DNA from: a virus
Direction: 5' to 3' (one strand)
IMG/VR virus record: IMGVR_UViG_3300042905_002309
Location: 62,001 to 126,000 of that record
Length of the DNA stretch: 64,000 nucleotides
Shown one piece after another: positions 22,437 through 29,595 of the stretch; the stretch's first letter is position 1, and every line of letters starts with the position of its first letter. The notes below the pieces were generated by a model, which made no database searches, was not told where the DNA came from, and was given only the letters and a program-made list of their open reading frames with translations. A program made the position numbers and the translations under genes.

Positions 22437-22464
22437 AATTTAACATATTTTGCTTGAATTGCAA
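22437..22464 (-). promoter_or_regulatory. early promoter, leaderless type, for dCMP deaminase
   Basis: Minus strand TTGCAA, 16 bp ending TGT, TAAATT, 7 nt, ATG. It sits back to back with a plus-strand late promoter at 22473. Confidence 0.65.
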
Positions 22465-22472
22465 GTCTAAAT

Positions 22473-22480
22473 GATAAATA
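22473..22480 (+). promoter_or_regulatory. late promoter of the internal-protein gene at 22510
   Basis: GATAAATA-cttataaag, then ACAGGAG and ATG; leadered. Confidence 0.65.
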
Positions 22481-22509
22481 CTTATAAAGATTTACACAGG
22501 AGTACACTT

Positions 22510-22947
22510 ATGGCAACAAAATTTGAAAAATACTTTAGCAAAACATTGATTAACGAAGCTGTTCCCGCACCTATGAATGATGCGGCTGCGCTTGATGCTT
22601 CCATTGAAAACCCTGCTGATAGAGCAAAATTAGGACAAGAAGTGTCTAATGTGGCTGTTGGTGCTGATAATGTCAACTCAAACGTTGAAGAACTCCGTGG
22701 TATTGCTGATGGTTATGCACAAGAATTGAATTCCATCTTGGAACGTGTTGTTGCCATCCATAATGATATTACTACTGGTTCATTAGCTCAACTTGGTATC
22801 AAAGTAGGTTCAAATATCCTTACAGGTATTCGTGCAGACTTGAGCAAATTAGCACAGGTTATTGGTGGTGGCGCAAATGACGCTATTATTAAACAAGAAT
22901 CTGATAGAGCTAAAGAAGCTACAAAAACTGCTCCTACTAAAGTATAA
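22510..22947 (+). CDS. putative internal head protein with capsid-targeting N-terminus
   Basis: 145 residues. The start MATKFEKYFSKTLINE|AVPAP shows a short amphipathic peptide ending in (L/I)xE|A, the rule for capsid-targeting sequences removed by the prohead protease. The remainder is Ala-rich and helical (VSNVAVGADNVNSNVEEL, LNSILERVVAIHN). The translation start at 22510 is fixed by an ACAGGAG site and a late promoter; an in-frame ATG at 22471 precedes the promoter. The role as an encapsidated protein is inferred from the N-terminus shared with at least five other proteins here. Confidence 0.65.
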   Translation: MATKFEKYFSKTLINEAVPAPMNDAAALDASIENPADRAKLGQEVSNVAVGADNVNSNVEELRGIADGYAQELNSILERVVAIHNDITTGSLAQLGIKVGSNILTGIRADLSKLAQVIGGGANDAIIKQESDRAKEATKTAPTKV

Positions 22948-22950
22948 CGA

Positions 22951-22978
22951 TTGACTTCAATATAAAATATGTTATCCT
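22951..22978 (+). promoter_or_regulatory. early promoter, leaderless type, for primase
   Basis: TTGACT, 16 bp ending TGT, TATCCT, 7 nt (actaggg), ATG. Confidence 0.7.
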
Positions 22979-22985
22979 ACTAGGG

Positions 22986-23993
22986 ATGAAACAATTGCCT
23001 TTCAATTTAGTAGAGAAATATTTTAATATTTACGCAGGACAACCTAAGAAACTCGCAAAGGGTGATTTAAATGGTGGTTGTTGGCATTGCAGAGAAGGTA
23101 AATCTTGGGGTAAAAAACAAAGACTTTGGTTCTTACCTGATAAGGATTTAATTTACTGCTTCAATTGTAACATGTCATGGAATCCTCTAAACTGGATTAA
23201 ACAAGTCTCAGGATTGAATTACAAAGAAATCCTTGAAGAAGCAAATGGCTTTGATCACTTTTATTCAGAGGATGCCGAAGAAGTGTTCACACCCGCTAAA
23301 AAAATGTCTACATTACCACTAGACTCAATTAATTTATCTGATCCAGTTCAAGTTAAGTATTACAGTGATAGTTATGTAGTTCAAGAAGCATTAAAAATCA
23401 TTCATGAACGTAAACTAGATACTTGTGCAAATACTGCTGAATTGTACATCAGTTTGAAGGATTATGTTCATAAAAATCGTATATGTATACCCTTTAAAGA
23501 TAGTGATAATAAAATACGATTTTATCAAACACGAGCAATCTTTCAAAATGACGCAAATCGTGCAAAATATCTTTCCAAAGCTAATGCAGACAAGACTATT
23601 TTCGGGTTGAATAAAATCGATCCAGAATTTGAGTACTTATTAATCACAGAAGGTCCGATTGATAGTATGTTTATTGGTAAGAATGGTGTATCTATGGCAG
23701 GATTAACTATTACCGATCATCAGAAGTCTTTATTAAGTAAGTATATAACTTTTCAGAGGATTTGGATATTGGATAATCAACTTGATAATGAAGATGTAGT
23801 TGAAAAGTACCAGAATCTTATTAAACAAAAAGAACGTGTTTTTATCTGGCCGAAAACTTATAAAGCCTTCAAAGATATTAATGAATTATGTTGCAAGGTA
23901 AATCTCAACTCAATTAAACCTGAATTCTTTATTGATAATTCGTATACAGATTTAAATGCGACATTACGATTGAATGAATCTATTAACCGTTAA
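22986..23993 (+). CDS. 61: DNA primase, T4 gp61-like
   Basis: 335 residues (T4 gp61 is 342). It makes RNA primers with the gp41 helicase. Zinc-binding N-terminus: CWHCREGKS (C32, C35) and YCFNCNMSWN (C58, C61). The TOPRIM fold is at about 217-260 with LLITEGPIDSMF and RIWILDNQLDNED (acidic metal ligands). The leaderless-type promoter lies immediately upstream. The stop overlaps the convergent proline-rich gene by 11 bp. Confidence 0.92.
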   Translation: MKQLPFNLVEKYFNIYAGQPKKLAKGDLNGGCWHCREGKSWGKKQRLWFLPDKDLIYCFNCNMSWNPLNWIKQVSGLNYKEILEEANGFDHFYSEDAEEVFTPAKKMSTLPLDSINLSDPVQVKYYSDSYVVQEALKIIHERKLDTCANTAELYISLKDYVHKNRICIPFKDSDNKIRFYQTRAIFQNDANRAKYLSKANADKTIFGLNKIDPEFEYLLITEGPIDSMFIGKNGVSMAGLTITDHQKSLLSKYITFQRIWILDNQLDNEDVVEKYQNLIKQKERVFIWPKTYKAFKDINELCCKVNLNSIKPEFFIDNSYTDLNATLRLNESINR

Positions 23994-24465
23994 GATATCG
24001 GTAATAATCATCGAAAGGTAAATATAATGATGCATTTATTGGACTATCACTCTTCTTAATAAATTGTCCACTTTTTCTTGGTTGCAATTTAGATCGTCTT
24101 ATTTTTTGAACTCTTGGTGAACTAGTAATTTGTTCTATTTCCGCACTTCTATCAGGTTTTGGTGGTGGTTGCGTCTGAGCTAATCTTAATGAAGATTTTC
24201 CAACAGGTGGAGCTACAACTTTAGGTGTTTGTTCTACTGCTGGTGCAGGTTTCGATGCAGGTGTAGAAACAACTGGTGCAGGTGCAGGTACATTTAAATC
24301 AGGTGTCTCTTCGTCCGATCCAACTCCTTTATCATGAGTTGATTCACCTTCTATCTCATTAAATATATCTACAAACTCTTTTCCATCCTTAGCAAAATCT
24401 GCTGGTCCAATTGGTGGAATTTCAACAGGATTTGATTTATTTTGTATTTTATCTTCTGTATTCAT
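23983..24465 (-). CDS. proline/alanine-rich disordered protein
   Basis: 160 residues. The centre (residues about 50-105) is a low-complexity run of Pro, Ala and Val (NVPAPAPVVSTPASKPAPAV) followed by a basic segment (QKIRRSKLQPRKSGQFIKK). No domain is recognised. It lacks the capsid-targeting N-terminus but is the 3' neighbour of two proteins that have it, and its Ala/Pro composition resembles their linkers and the portal tail. A head-associated role is inferred. Confidence 0.6.
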   Translation of the reverse strand: MNTEDKIQNKSNPVEIPPIGPADFAKDGKEFVDIFNEIEGESTHDKGVGSDEETPDLNVPAPAPVVSTPASKPAPAVEQTPKVVAPPVGKSSLRLAQTQPPPKPDRSAEIEQITSSPRVQKIRRSKLQPRKSGQFIKKSDSPINASLYLPFDDYYRYLNG

Positions 24466-24473
24466 TTTACACC

Positions 24474-25382
24474 TTACAATGTCATATTCGGACCTTTTGT
24501 ATAGGTCTTAATATCACCACCAATAGCTTGTTTAGTTTTATTCCACATTCTACTAAGCGTATCACCTTTTTCTTCTTGTTTATCATATTCTAAAGCTTTT
24601 GCTCTAGTAATATAAATGATTTTAGGTAATTTCGAATTTGCTTGTTCTTGTCGTTTAATATAATCCATCATTGATAATTGGGCAGTTCTCATATTAATAA
24701 TAGGTTCACCTAACTTAGTTTTAATACTATATTTTGCTCTTGATCTAATTTCCATATCAACAAAGTCACTTATTTTTGCATAATTTTGATTTTGTTGATG
24801 TATAACACCAGCAAAAGTTTTATATATTAATAATGGTAACGTTGTATATCCTGCATTAAAGGTTGTTGTATCAGTTATAGCTGGATTACCTTTTATTGTG
24901 CCATCTTCGTCAAATGGTTCACTTATTGCTGCTAATTGACTTTCTAATAATTCTAATAAACGTGTGAGTATAGTCTTACGTTTAGTATAAGTCGCTATGT
25001 TAGCTCTATGACGTTTAGAATTTGCTGTATTTAGATTAATGATAGCACGTTCTAGGTGATCTTGTACATACTCAATCTTTTTCTGTAAATAACCTGTCTC
25101 ATTATTAAATGCATTTTCACGATTTTTAAGTTTATATCCCTTACCTAATGCATCTAAACTTTCACTTCCACCTACCAAATAAAATACACTACTAGCGTTA
25201 TACTTTTCCGCCTTTTTAAATCCTATCCAATCATTACCTCTACCCTTTTTACTCCAATAAGCTTCAAGACTACCCAAAAGATCAAGAGGATTAGATACAG
25301 CAGGAGTACCATCAGCTTCTAATAAAACTGATGGCTCTATGCATTTCTTGGTCTTTTCGATGCTTTGGTTGAACTTATCCAT
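24474..25382 (-). CDS. putative internal head protein with capsid-targeting N-terminus
   Basis: 302 residues. It starts MDKFNQSIEKTKKCIEPSVL and continues LE|ADG, the same (K)F...IE...LLE|AD layout as the protein at 26573-27130. The body is helical with a long basic coiled-coil-like part (EYVQDHLERAIINLNTANSKRHRANI) and no catalytic motif. The start overlaps the stop of the upstream gene (25382). It is predicted to be packaged with DNA or embedded in the core and trimmed after the LLE site. Confidence 0.6.
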   Translation of the reverse strand: MDKFNQSIEKTKKCIEPSVLLEADGTPAVSNPLDLLGSLEAYWSKKGRGNDWIGFKKAEKYNASSVFYLVGGSESLDALGKGYKLKNRENAFNNETGYLQKKIEYVQDHLERAIINLNTANSKRHRANIATYTKRKTILTRLLELLESQLAAISEPFDEDGTIKGNPAITDTTTFNAGYTTLPLLIYKTFAGVIHQQNQNYAKISDFVDMEIRSRAKYSIKTKLGEPIINMRTAQLSMMDYIKRQEQANSKLPKIIYITRAKALEYDKQEEKGDTLSRMWNKTKQAIGGDIKTYTKGPNMTL

Positions 25383-25894
25383 TAATCACCATAATCATAG
25401 TTTTCAGGATCAGCAAATGGGTCTTCTTCAATTTCAGGATTTACACCAAGGGCTTTGGCTTCTTCTGATGACATACTTCCAAGTTGTCTACCTTCACCAG
25501 CACCACCCTCTTCATCTCTATGACCCTTCATTCCAGATGGAGTCTCTTCTTTTGCAAGATTCTTCTCGTACTGATGCTGATCATAAAACTTCTCAACTTC
25601 ATCAAAAGCTGCTGATGGTGAAATTTGACCGTTCTTAACCTGTCCAACAAGTCCCATACCAATCAAAAGCTTAGAATAATTCTTGCGTTCATCATGTGAT
25701 AAATCCACTGATTGCAATGCAAGTACTTCGTGTGCGTCAAACATGTCTTTAGGTCTGTACTTTCTTGACAAGATTGTAGCAACATCTACATCTGCACCTT
25801 CTGCTTCATCTGCAATATCTCCACCTTCAACAGGGGTTGGTTCTGCTGTTAAAGCCTCATTTACCATAATTTTATACAATTGATCAAATTTCAT
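25382..25894 (-). CDS. putative internal head protein with capsid-targeting N-terminus
   Basis: 170 residues. The start MKFDQLYKIMVNE|ALTAEP again ends in a xxE|A protease-type site. It is followed by an acidic, Ala/Gly-rich segment, a helical centre (LSRKYRPKDMFDAHEVLALQ) and a Gly/Glu-rich acidic tail (PEIEEDPFADPENYDYGD). It has a late promoter AATAAATA and an AATGGAG ribosome site. It is translationally coupled to the next internal-protein candidate. Confidence 0.62.
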   Translation of the reverse strand: MKFDQLYKIMVNEALTAEPTPVEGGDIADEAEGADVDVATILSRKYRPKDMFDAHEVLALQSVDLSHDERKNYSKLLIGMGLVGQVKNGQISPSAAFDEVEKFYDQHQYEKNLAKEETPSGMKGHRDEEGGAGEGRQLGSMSSEEAKALGVNPEIEEDPFADPENYDYGD

Positions 25895-25914
25895 GTGTTA
25901 TTCTCCATTTTAAT

Positions 25915-25922
25915 TATTTATT
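25915..25922 (-). promoter_or_regulatory. late promoter of the internal-protein gene at 25382-25894
   Basis: Minus strand AATAAATA-attaaaatggag. It overlaps the stop codon of the upstream gene. Confidence 0.6.
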
Positions 25923-26529
25923 GAATTGCTTCACTAATAAGCGAATCTTTCTCAGAATAAGCTTCACCATCAGGAGTTAAATATAATTTAATTTGCTCTA
26001 TCTTCTCTGGAATACTACCAAAAATCTCAATCATAGGACAAGAACCACCGACTTCATTGAACGGAAATATCCAACTTCGTCCCTTTGTATACGATTCTAA
26101 GATAACACTGTAGAAATTATCACATTCTACATCCTTTTGTTCAACTTTAGCATCATTCTCACCTTTTGCCATGAGTGGAAAATATAATAATACATCATAA
26201 AATGACATACACTGCTTTGTCAACATAATAGCTCTTTGGATCGTAATATCATCAAATCCTGCTTCATCTTTCGAAGCTTTCCAGAAAATATCCACCAAAC
26301 TATCCAAAGATGTATTTAAATGCACTACATTCTTTGTTTTATTATACTCCATTGCTTTATCAATTCTGGCATTTAAAACTTTTAGTTGATCTTTTACTAC
26401 ATCGTCAGGATCACCGAAAGTTAATACAGAACTACCGAAATCGATTTTATAACTAGGCCAAACTTTCTTGAATGCATCAATAAATTCTGCCTGATCTGAT
26501 TGTTTTACTCCACAAAATCCTATTCTCAT
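25918..26529 (-). CDS. P-loop-kinase-like protein with degenerate Walker A
   Basis: 203 residues. The start MRIGFCGVKQSDQAEFIDAFKKVWP looks like the first strand, loop and helix of the nucleoside-kinase-like AAA_28/NadR-type phage proteins, but the loop (GVKQSDQ) lacks the GKS/T of a working Walker A motif. FYDVLLYFPLMAKG (near 112-125) resembles the YDxxIYFP strand of those proteins. It is possibly an inactivated nucleotide kinase used structurally, or a different Rossmann fold. It has a late-type promoter (GATAAATT) and an AAAGGAAAC site and sits inside the internal-protein cluster. Confidence 0.55.
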   Translation of the reverse strand: MRIGFCGVKQSDQAEFIDAFKKVWPSYKIDFGSSVLTFGDPDDVVKDQLKVLNARIDKAMEYNKTKNVVHLNTSLDSLVDIFWKASKDEAGFDDITIQRAIMLTKQCMSFYDVLLYFPLMAKGENDAKVEQKDVECDNFYSVILESYTKGRSWIFPFNEVGGSCPMIEIFGSIPEKIEQIKLYLTPDGEAYSEKDSLISEAIQ

Positions 26530-26548
26530 AATTTGTTTCCTTTACAAG

Positions 26549-26556
26549 AATTTATC
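26549..26556 (-). promoter_or_regulatory. late-type promoter of the gene at 25918-26529
   Basis: Minus strand GATAAATT-cttgtaaagg; the last base departs from the octamer. Confidence 0.45.
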
Positions 26557-26572
26557 ATACTTTGTGGATTAA

Positions 26573-27130
26573 TCAAGTATAATCCTCAGATGTTAAACTT
26601 AATGCTAGTGATAAATCTTTATAAGCATCTTCTGCATTGTCAACAGTTACTTCTTTATATTTTGAAGCAATTTCAGGATTTACTTCGACAGATGATTTAT
26701 CAAACATAGCTTTCCAAGCTAATTTAATCAATTCAAGCTTTTCACCAACTTCAACACCACCTTTTCCACCTTTACCAAAGTTTTTATTAAAATGTCTGTT
26801 GGCAGTAGGTGGTAAACGCTTCTGAATATCTTGTAAAACTTTATCTGCATTATGAATGTTTATTTGATCTGCATTAGTGATCAACATTTTACTCAAATTT
26901 GGTTCAGGTTCGATGTAAGCAGAAACGGCTGTTTGAATTAAAGCTGCTCGTGCTTGAGATGTTGGTTCTTTTTCAACTGGTTCAGGTGCAGGAGCTTCTG
27001 GTGCAGGATTTTCGGCAGGAGCTTCTGTTGCTGCTGGTGCAGTTCCCATATCGGGTGCTGGATTCACTGTAGGTAAATCAGCTTCCAATAACATCTTAAA
27101 TTGTTCGATTAATGTGTCAAATTTACTCAT
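26573..27130 (-). CDS. putative internal head protein with capsid-targeting N-terminus
   Basis: 185 residues. MSKFDTLIEQFKMLLE|AD is a targeting peptide ending in LLE|A. A ~45-residue Ala/Pro/Glu linker (PAPDMGTAPAATEAPAENP) follows, then a helical C-terminal domain (AALIQTAVSAYI, DKVLQDIQKRLPP, GEKLELIKLAWKAMF). The start abuts the stop of the paralogue-like gene at 27131 (1 nt). Packaging inside the head is inferred. Confidence 0.65.
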   Translation of the reverse strand: MSKFDTLIEQFKMLLEADLPTVNPAPDMGTAPAATEAPAENPAPEAPAPEPVEKEPTSQARAALIQTAVSAYIEPEPNLSKMLITNADQINIHNADKVLQDIQKRLPPTANRHFNKNFGKGGKGGVEVGEKLELIKLAWKAMFDKSSVEVNPEIASKYKEVTVDNAEDAYKDLSLALSLTSEDYT

Positions 27131-27685
27131 TTAGACTCCTGTTGTGGGTGCTGGTGCGACTGTGCCAGTTGGTGCAGGTGTGGCAGGTGCTTTTGCTTTT
27201 AATTTTGTAAGATAATCAGAAAAAGTCTTCTGCATAGTCGTATCACCCATAATTTTATCCATAACACTTGGAAGATTTTCGGCTGTTATACCATCTGCAA
27301 CAACGGGTTGACCAGTTTTTGCATCAGTTGGAACAACATTTTGTTTTGGAACACCAGATGTACCCGGTGAAGATGCTGCTGTAGGTGCTGTTACTGGCAC
27401 AGTTGGTGTTATTGCTCTACCTGTTTTTGGATCAATTTGTGGTGTCGTAGGGGAATTTGGTTGAGTTTCTGTGGTTGCTGGTGATCCTGCAATTGGTGAT
27501 ACCGCAGCTTGTCCAGCACCAGTTGTAGCACTAGTGGTGGTATTCGGTGTTGATTGTGCCACTACAGGTTGACCTGTCTTGGGATCAATTTGCGTTGCTG
27601 TTTTAGGTGCGTTAGGTGCTGATACTTGTCCTACAGCTTCATAAATCTTCATTTTTTGTTCAATAGCTCTGTCAAATTTTCTCAT
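27131..27685 (-). CDS. putative internal head protein with repeats and capsid-targeting N-terminus
   Basis: 184 residues. The start MRKFDRAIEQKMKIYE|AV parallels its neighbour (KFD..IEQ.K). Most of the protein is Pro/Thr/Ala-rich and contains three copies of a short motif: IDPKTGQPVV (near 33), IDPKTGRAIT (near 84) and TDAKTGQPVV (near 118). A helical segment (LPSVMDKIMGDTTMQKTFSDYL) follows before a Pro/Ala/Thr tail. It has a late promoter GATAAATA and a CAGGAG site. It is first gene of a two-gene unit. It may be a flexible head filler or decoration, but no enzyme is indicated. Confidence 0.62.
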   Translation of the reverse strand: MRKFDRAIEQKMKIYEAVGQVSAPNAPKTATQIDPKTGQPVVAQSTPNTTTSATTGAGQAAVSPIAGSPATTETQPNSPTTPQIDPKTGRAITPTVPVTAPTAASSPGTSGVPKQNVVPTDAKTGQPVVADGITAENLPSVMDKIMGDTTMQKTFSDYLTKLKAKAPATPAPTGTVAPAPTTGV

Positions 27686-27706
27686 AAATTTCTCCTGTGT
27701 TTAAAG

Positions 27707-27714
27707 TATTTATC
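27707..27714 (-). promoter_or_regulatory. late promoter of the internal-protein pair
   Basis: Minus strand GATAAATA-ctttaaacacaggag before 27685. Confidence 0.62.
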
Positions 27715-27794
27715 AAATGTTCTGCTAAATTACAACTCCAAAAGTATATCTTTGGTATTCTCTGAGCAAAGCGCAGCGTTTATTCAGCTTTGAA

Positions 27795-27990
27795 AATTGA
27801 AAACCTTTTCTTCATTCTTTCTTTCTCTTTTTCTTTATACTTTCTTATTCTCTTTCTTTCTTACTTCTTTGGGAAAGCTTTATAACAGCTTTATAAAGCT
27901 TTATACAGCTTTACAAAAATTTATACAGCTTTATAAAGCTTTGTGCTTTAATTCTTAAAGCTATTATGTATTTATAAAGCTTTAAGGGCT
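27795..27990. repeat. intergenic pyrimidine tract plus AGCTTT repeats
   Basis: The only gene-free stretch over 300 bp (27686-27995). Its plus strand has a long C/T-rich tract (about 27797-27868) followed at 27872-27985 by seven copies of AGCTTT, mostly as aAAGCTTTATAa or cAGCTTTATA, several forming the palindrome TATAAAGCTTTATA. No ORF or canonical promoter was found inside. It could be a replication origin, a protein-binding array or a recombination hot spot; the sequence alone does not decide. Confidence 0.6.
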
Positions 27991-27995
27991 TTATT

Positions 27996-28436
27996 TCATA
28001 GTCTGAACTGGTGGATCGAATGAAAGACTTGTGCGACAAGATCAGGATTCGTCATGAAGGTGTCTCGTTTGCCCAAGAATATTAGATCGGGGTGCGACCT
28101 AGACAAGGACTTGAGTACACCCCTCAAACATTTTCTAAGGCATGAGATATCCACATATTCATATATGCACATATTCGGATTATTGAATATGTTATCCTCA
28201 CGCAAAATGTCGGGAAATGCGACAAATACTTCTTTGATGGTTGGATCAGCAGGTTTATGTTGAATTAAATAATAAATCACAAAATTCGTAAAAAGTTGTT
28301 TTGCTTCACGATTGCGTAAATTAATTTTACCATTTTCGAATAGATTATATGCGTAAATAGAATCCATAATTGTGTTATGGATTTTTTCACGATAAAAATG
28401 ATCAAAATCTATTAATTTAATACTCTGACTTAACAT
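27996..28436 (-). CDS. hypothetical early protein
   Basis: 146 residues, not recognised. It reads as a compact helical protein (QSIKLIDFDHFYREKIHNTIMD, CLRKCLRGVLKSLSRSHPD) without membrane or zinc motif. It has an early-type promoter (TTGAAT-16-TATACT) that leaves 6 nt to the ATG, so it is one of the predicted leaderless early genes. It precedes the repeat-rich intergenic region, which could make it a replication-associated protein, but that is only context. Confidence 0.62.
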   Translation of the reverse strand: MLSQSIKLIDFDHFYREKIHNTIMDSIYAYNLFENGKINLRNREAKQLFTNFVIYYLIQHKPADPTIKEVFVAFPDILREDNIFNNPNMCIYEYVDISCLRKCLRGVLKSLSRSHPDLIFLGKRDTFMTNPDLVAQVFHSIHQFRL

Positions 28437-28442
28437 GCTAAC

Positions 28443-28470
28443 AGTATAGCAGTTTACATGAAAGATTCAA
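28443..28470 (-). promoter_or_regulatory. early promoter, leaderless type, for the gene at 27996-28436
   Basis: Minus strand TTGAAT, 16 bp ending TGC, TATACT, 6 nt (gttagc), ATG. It lies against the stop of the upstream gene. Confidence 0.62.
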
Positions 28471-28915
28471 GTACTATTTTCTCGATGAGTTCTGTTGGAA
28501 GATGTTGGGAATTAGCTTCTTGTAAACACTGTTTAAAATGTTTAGCAATAATGGATAATTCATGTTTGAAGGCTAATTCCTTTTCGTATAATTCGATAGG
28601 AAGTTTTGAAACATCTGTAGCCTTTTCAAGGTAAATATTATGGTTTAAAAGTTCTGTTTTAGAACCAAGCATTTTCTTAACTTTGGTGATATAAGAATCG
28701 ATTGAAGTGTAGGATAATTTTTCTTCAAGTGTTACGGGTTTGTGAATTAAATTACCATTTGCATCAATAACGCCAAGTTTGAATGCATCAGTATTTTTAA
28801 ATGGTTCAGCCAATTTTTTCATAACATATGCAGTTAAAAACGCCTCATTGAGATTGAGTGTTGGATTACTTGCATCACTTTTGCCACATAAAAGACATTT
28901 TTCGTTACTTTTCAT
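28454..28915 (-). CDS. phage protein with FKLGVIDxxG motif
   Basis: 153 residues. It begins with a small CxxC (CLLCGKSD). The stretch KLAEPFKNTDAFKLGVIDANGNLIHKPVTLEEKLSYTSIDSYITKVKKMLG resembles, from memory, a family of uncharacterised myophage proteins with (F/Y)KLG(I/V)ID-x-x-G and a following EExxYT; here it is shown only in outline and is not a proof of function. The remainder is helical. Late-type box TCTAAATA at 28943. Confidence 0.55.
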   Translation of the reverse strand: MKSNEKCLLCGKSDASNPTLNLNEAFLTAYVMKKLAEPFKNTDAFKLGVIDANGNLIHKPVTLEEKLSYTSIDSYITKVKKMLGSKTELLNHNIYLEKATDVSKLPIELYEKELAFKHELSIIAKHFKQCLQEANSQHLPTELIEKIVLESFM

Positions 28916-29357
28916 CGATTATTTCCTTCGCTTCGTTTAAAGTATTTAGAGTTTTTGTTAGATTTTCGATCAAAATTTGCATAGATTCTATCGTAAGTTC
29001 GACAGGTGTGTTATAAACTTGCAATAAGTAAGCATAACGTTCAGGATATTTCTTCATGAACCAATCTGAGAAAATAATACCACCCTTATGTGCGCCAGTG
29101 GCACTAAATTTATGACAATAACAACATAAACTTACAGAATTTAAAATATCCCAAGATAATGCATAATTTTCTCGTCCTATAACATGGTGAGAATTTAATA
29201 TGGTAGGTTTACCCCTTATATTAATTTCTTTATATTTTATTCCACAAAGTTCGCAATAACCTTTATGTCTTCCTATTAACGACCATAATTTCCATGCGTG
29301 TTTTTTTAGTTTTGAAATTGATATTTTTTTATTTATTTTTTTTGGCATATGGTCCAC
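28905..29357 (-). CDS. HNH endonuclease
   Basis: 150 residues from a GTG start (MDHMPKK..., alternative ATG 9 nt later). It has a zinc-HNH layout: YCELCGIKYKE (35-45), ILNSHHVIGREN (52-64) and CCYCHKFSATGAHKGG (77-93). The N-terminus is basic (KKINKKISISKLKKHAWK). It overlaps the GIY-YIG gene at 29329-29580 by 29 nt on the same strand and the next gene by 11 nt, making a two-nuclease mobile block. AGGAAAG upstream suits the GTG. Confidence 0.8.
   Translation of the reverse strand: MDHMPKKINKKISISKLKKHAWKLWSLIGRHKGYCELCGIKYKEINIRGKPTILNSHHVIGRENYALSWDILNSVSLCCYCHKFSATGAHKGGIIFSDWFMKKYPERYAYLLQVYNTPVELTIESMQILIENLTKTLNTLNEAKEIIDEK
28943..28950 (-). promoter_or_regulatory. late-type promoter of the gene at 28454-28915
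   Basis: Minus strand TCTAAATA inside the HNH gene end, 27 nt before the start codon, with GAAGGAAA leader. Confidence 0.5.
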
Positions 29358-29580
29358 GTTTCTTTCCTAGTTGCAATTCTGATCTTTTATGGCATACCTC
29401 TAATGATCTAATTTTACCTTTATTTAAATTATATGCATTTTGTAAAAAAGAATTAGTATGTTTATTATAATATAACGAATGTTTATGAGCATTAATACGT
29501 TTTCTACAATCGATACTCTGACCAATATAACACTTATTATTGATTGTATTTGTTATTTTGTATATACCACATATCTTCAT
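29329..29580 (-). CDS. small GIY-YIG endonuclease
   Basis: 83 residues. The GIY-YIG core is seen as MKICGIYKITNTINNKCYIGQS and DCRKRINAHKHSL, but the protein ends soon after (GKKRGPYAKKNK), shorter than the 1-360 gene. It may be a minimal nuclease domain or a truncated form whose C-terminal DNA-binding part was lost to the overlapping HNH gene. The late-type box TCTAAATA is 6 nt before the ATG, with no ribosome site. Confidence 0.78.
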   Translation of the reverse strand: MKICGIYKITNTINNKCYIGQSIDCRKRINAHKHSLYYNKHTNSFLQNAYNLNKGKIRSLEVCHKRSELQLGKKRGPYAKKNK

Positions 29581-29586
29581 GACAAT

Positions 29587-29594
29587 TATTTAGA
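29587..29594 (-). promoter_or_regulatory. late promoter, near-leaderless type, for small GIY-YIG
   Basis: Minus strand TCTAAATA-attgtc-ATG, gap 6 nt. Confidence 0.55.
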
Positions 29595-29595
29595 A

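Noticed and set aside
22430-22507. Upstream start of dCMP deaminase (26 extra residues)
   Set aside because: It would lie before the promoter and the extra residues do not fit the family; MKRNDYISWDE is the normal N-terminus.
27795-27990. CRISPR array
   Set aside because: AGCTTT units are short, irregularly spaced and have no spacers of constant length.
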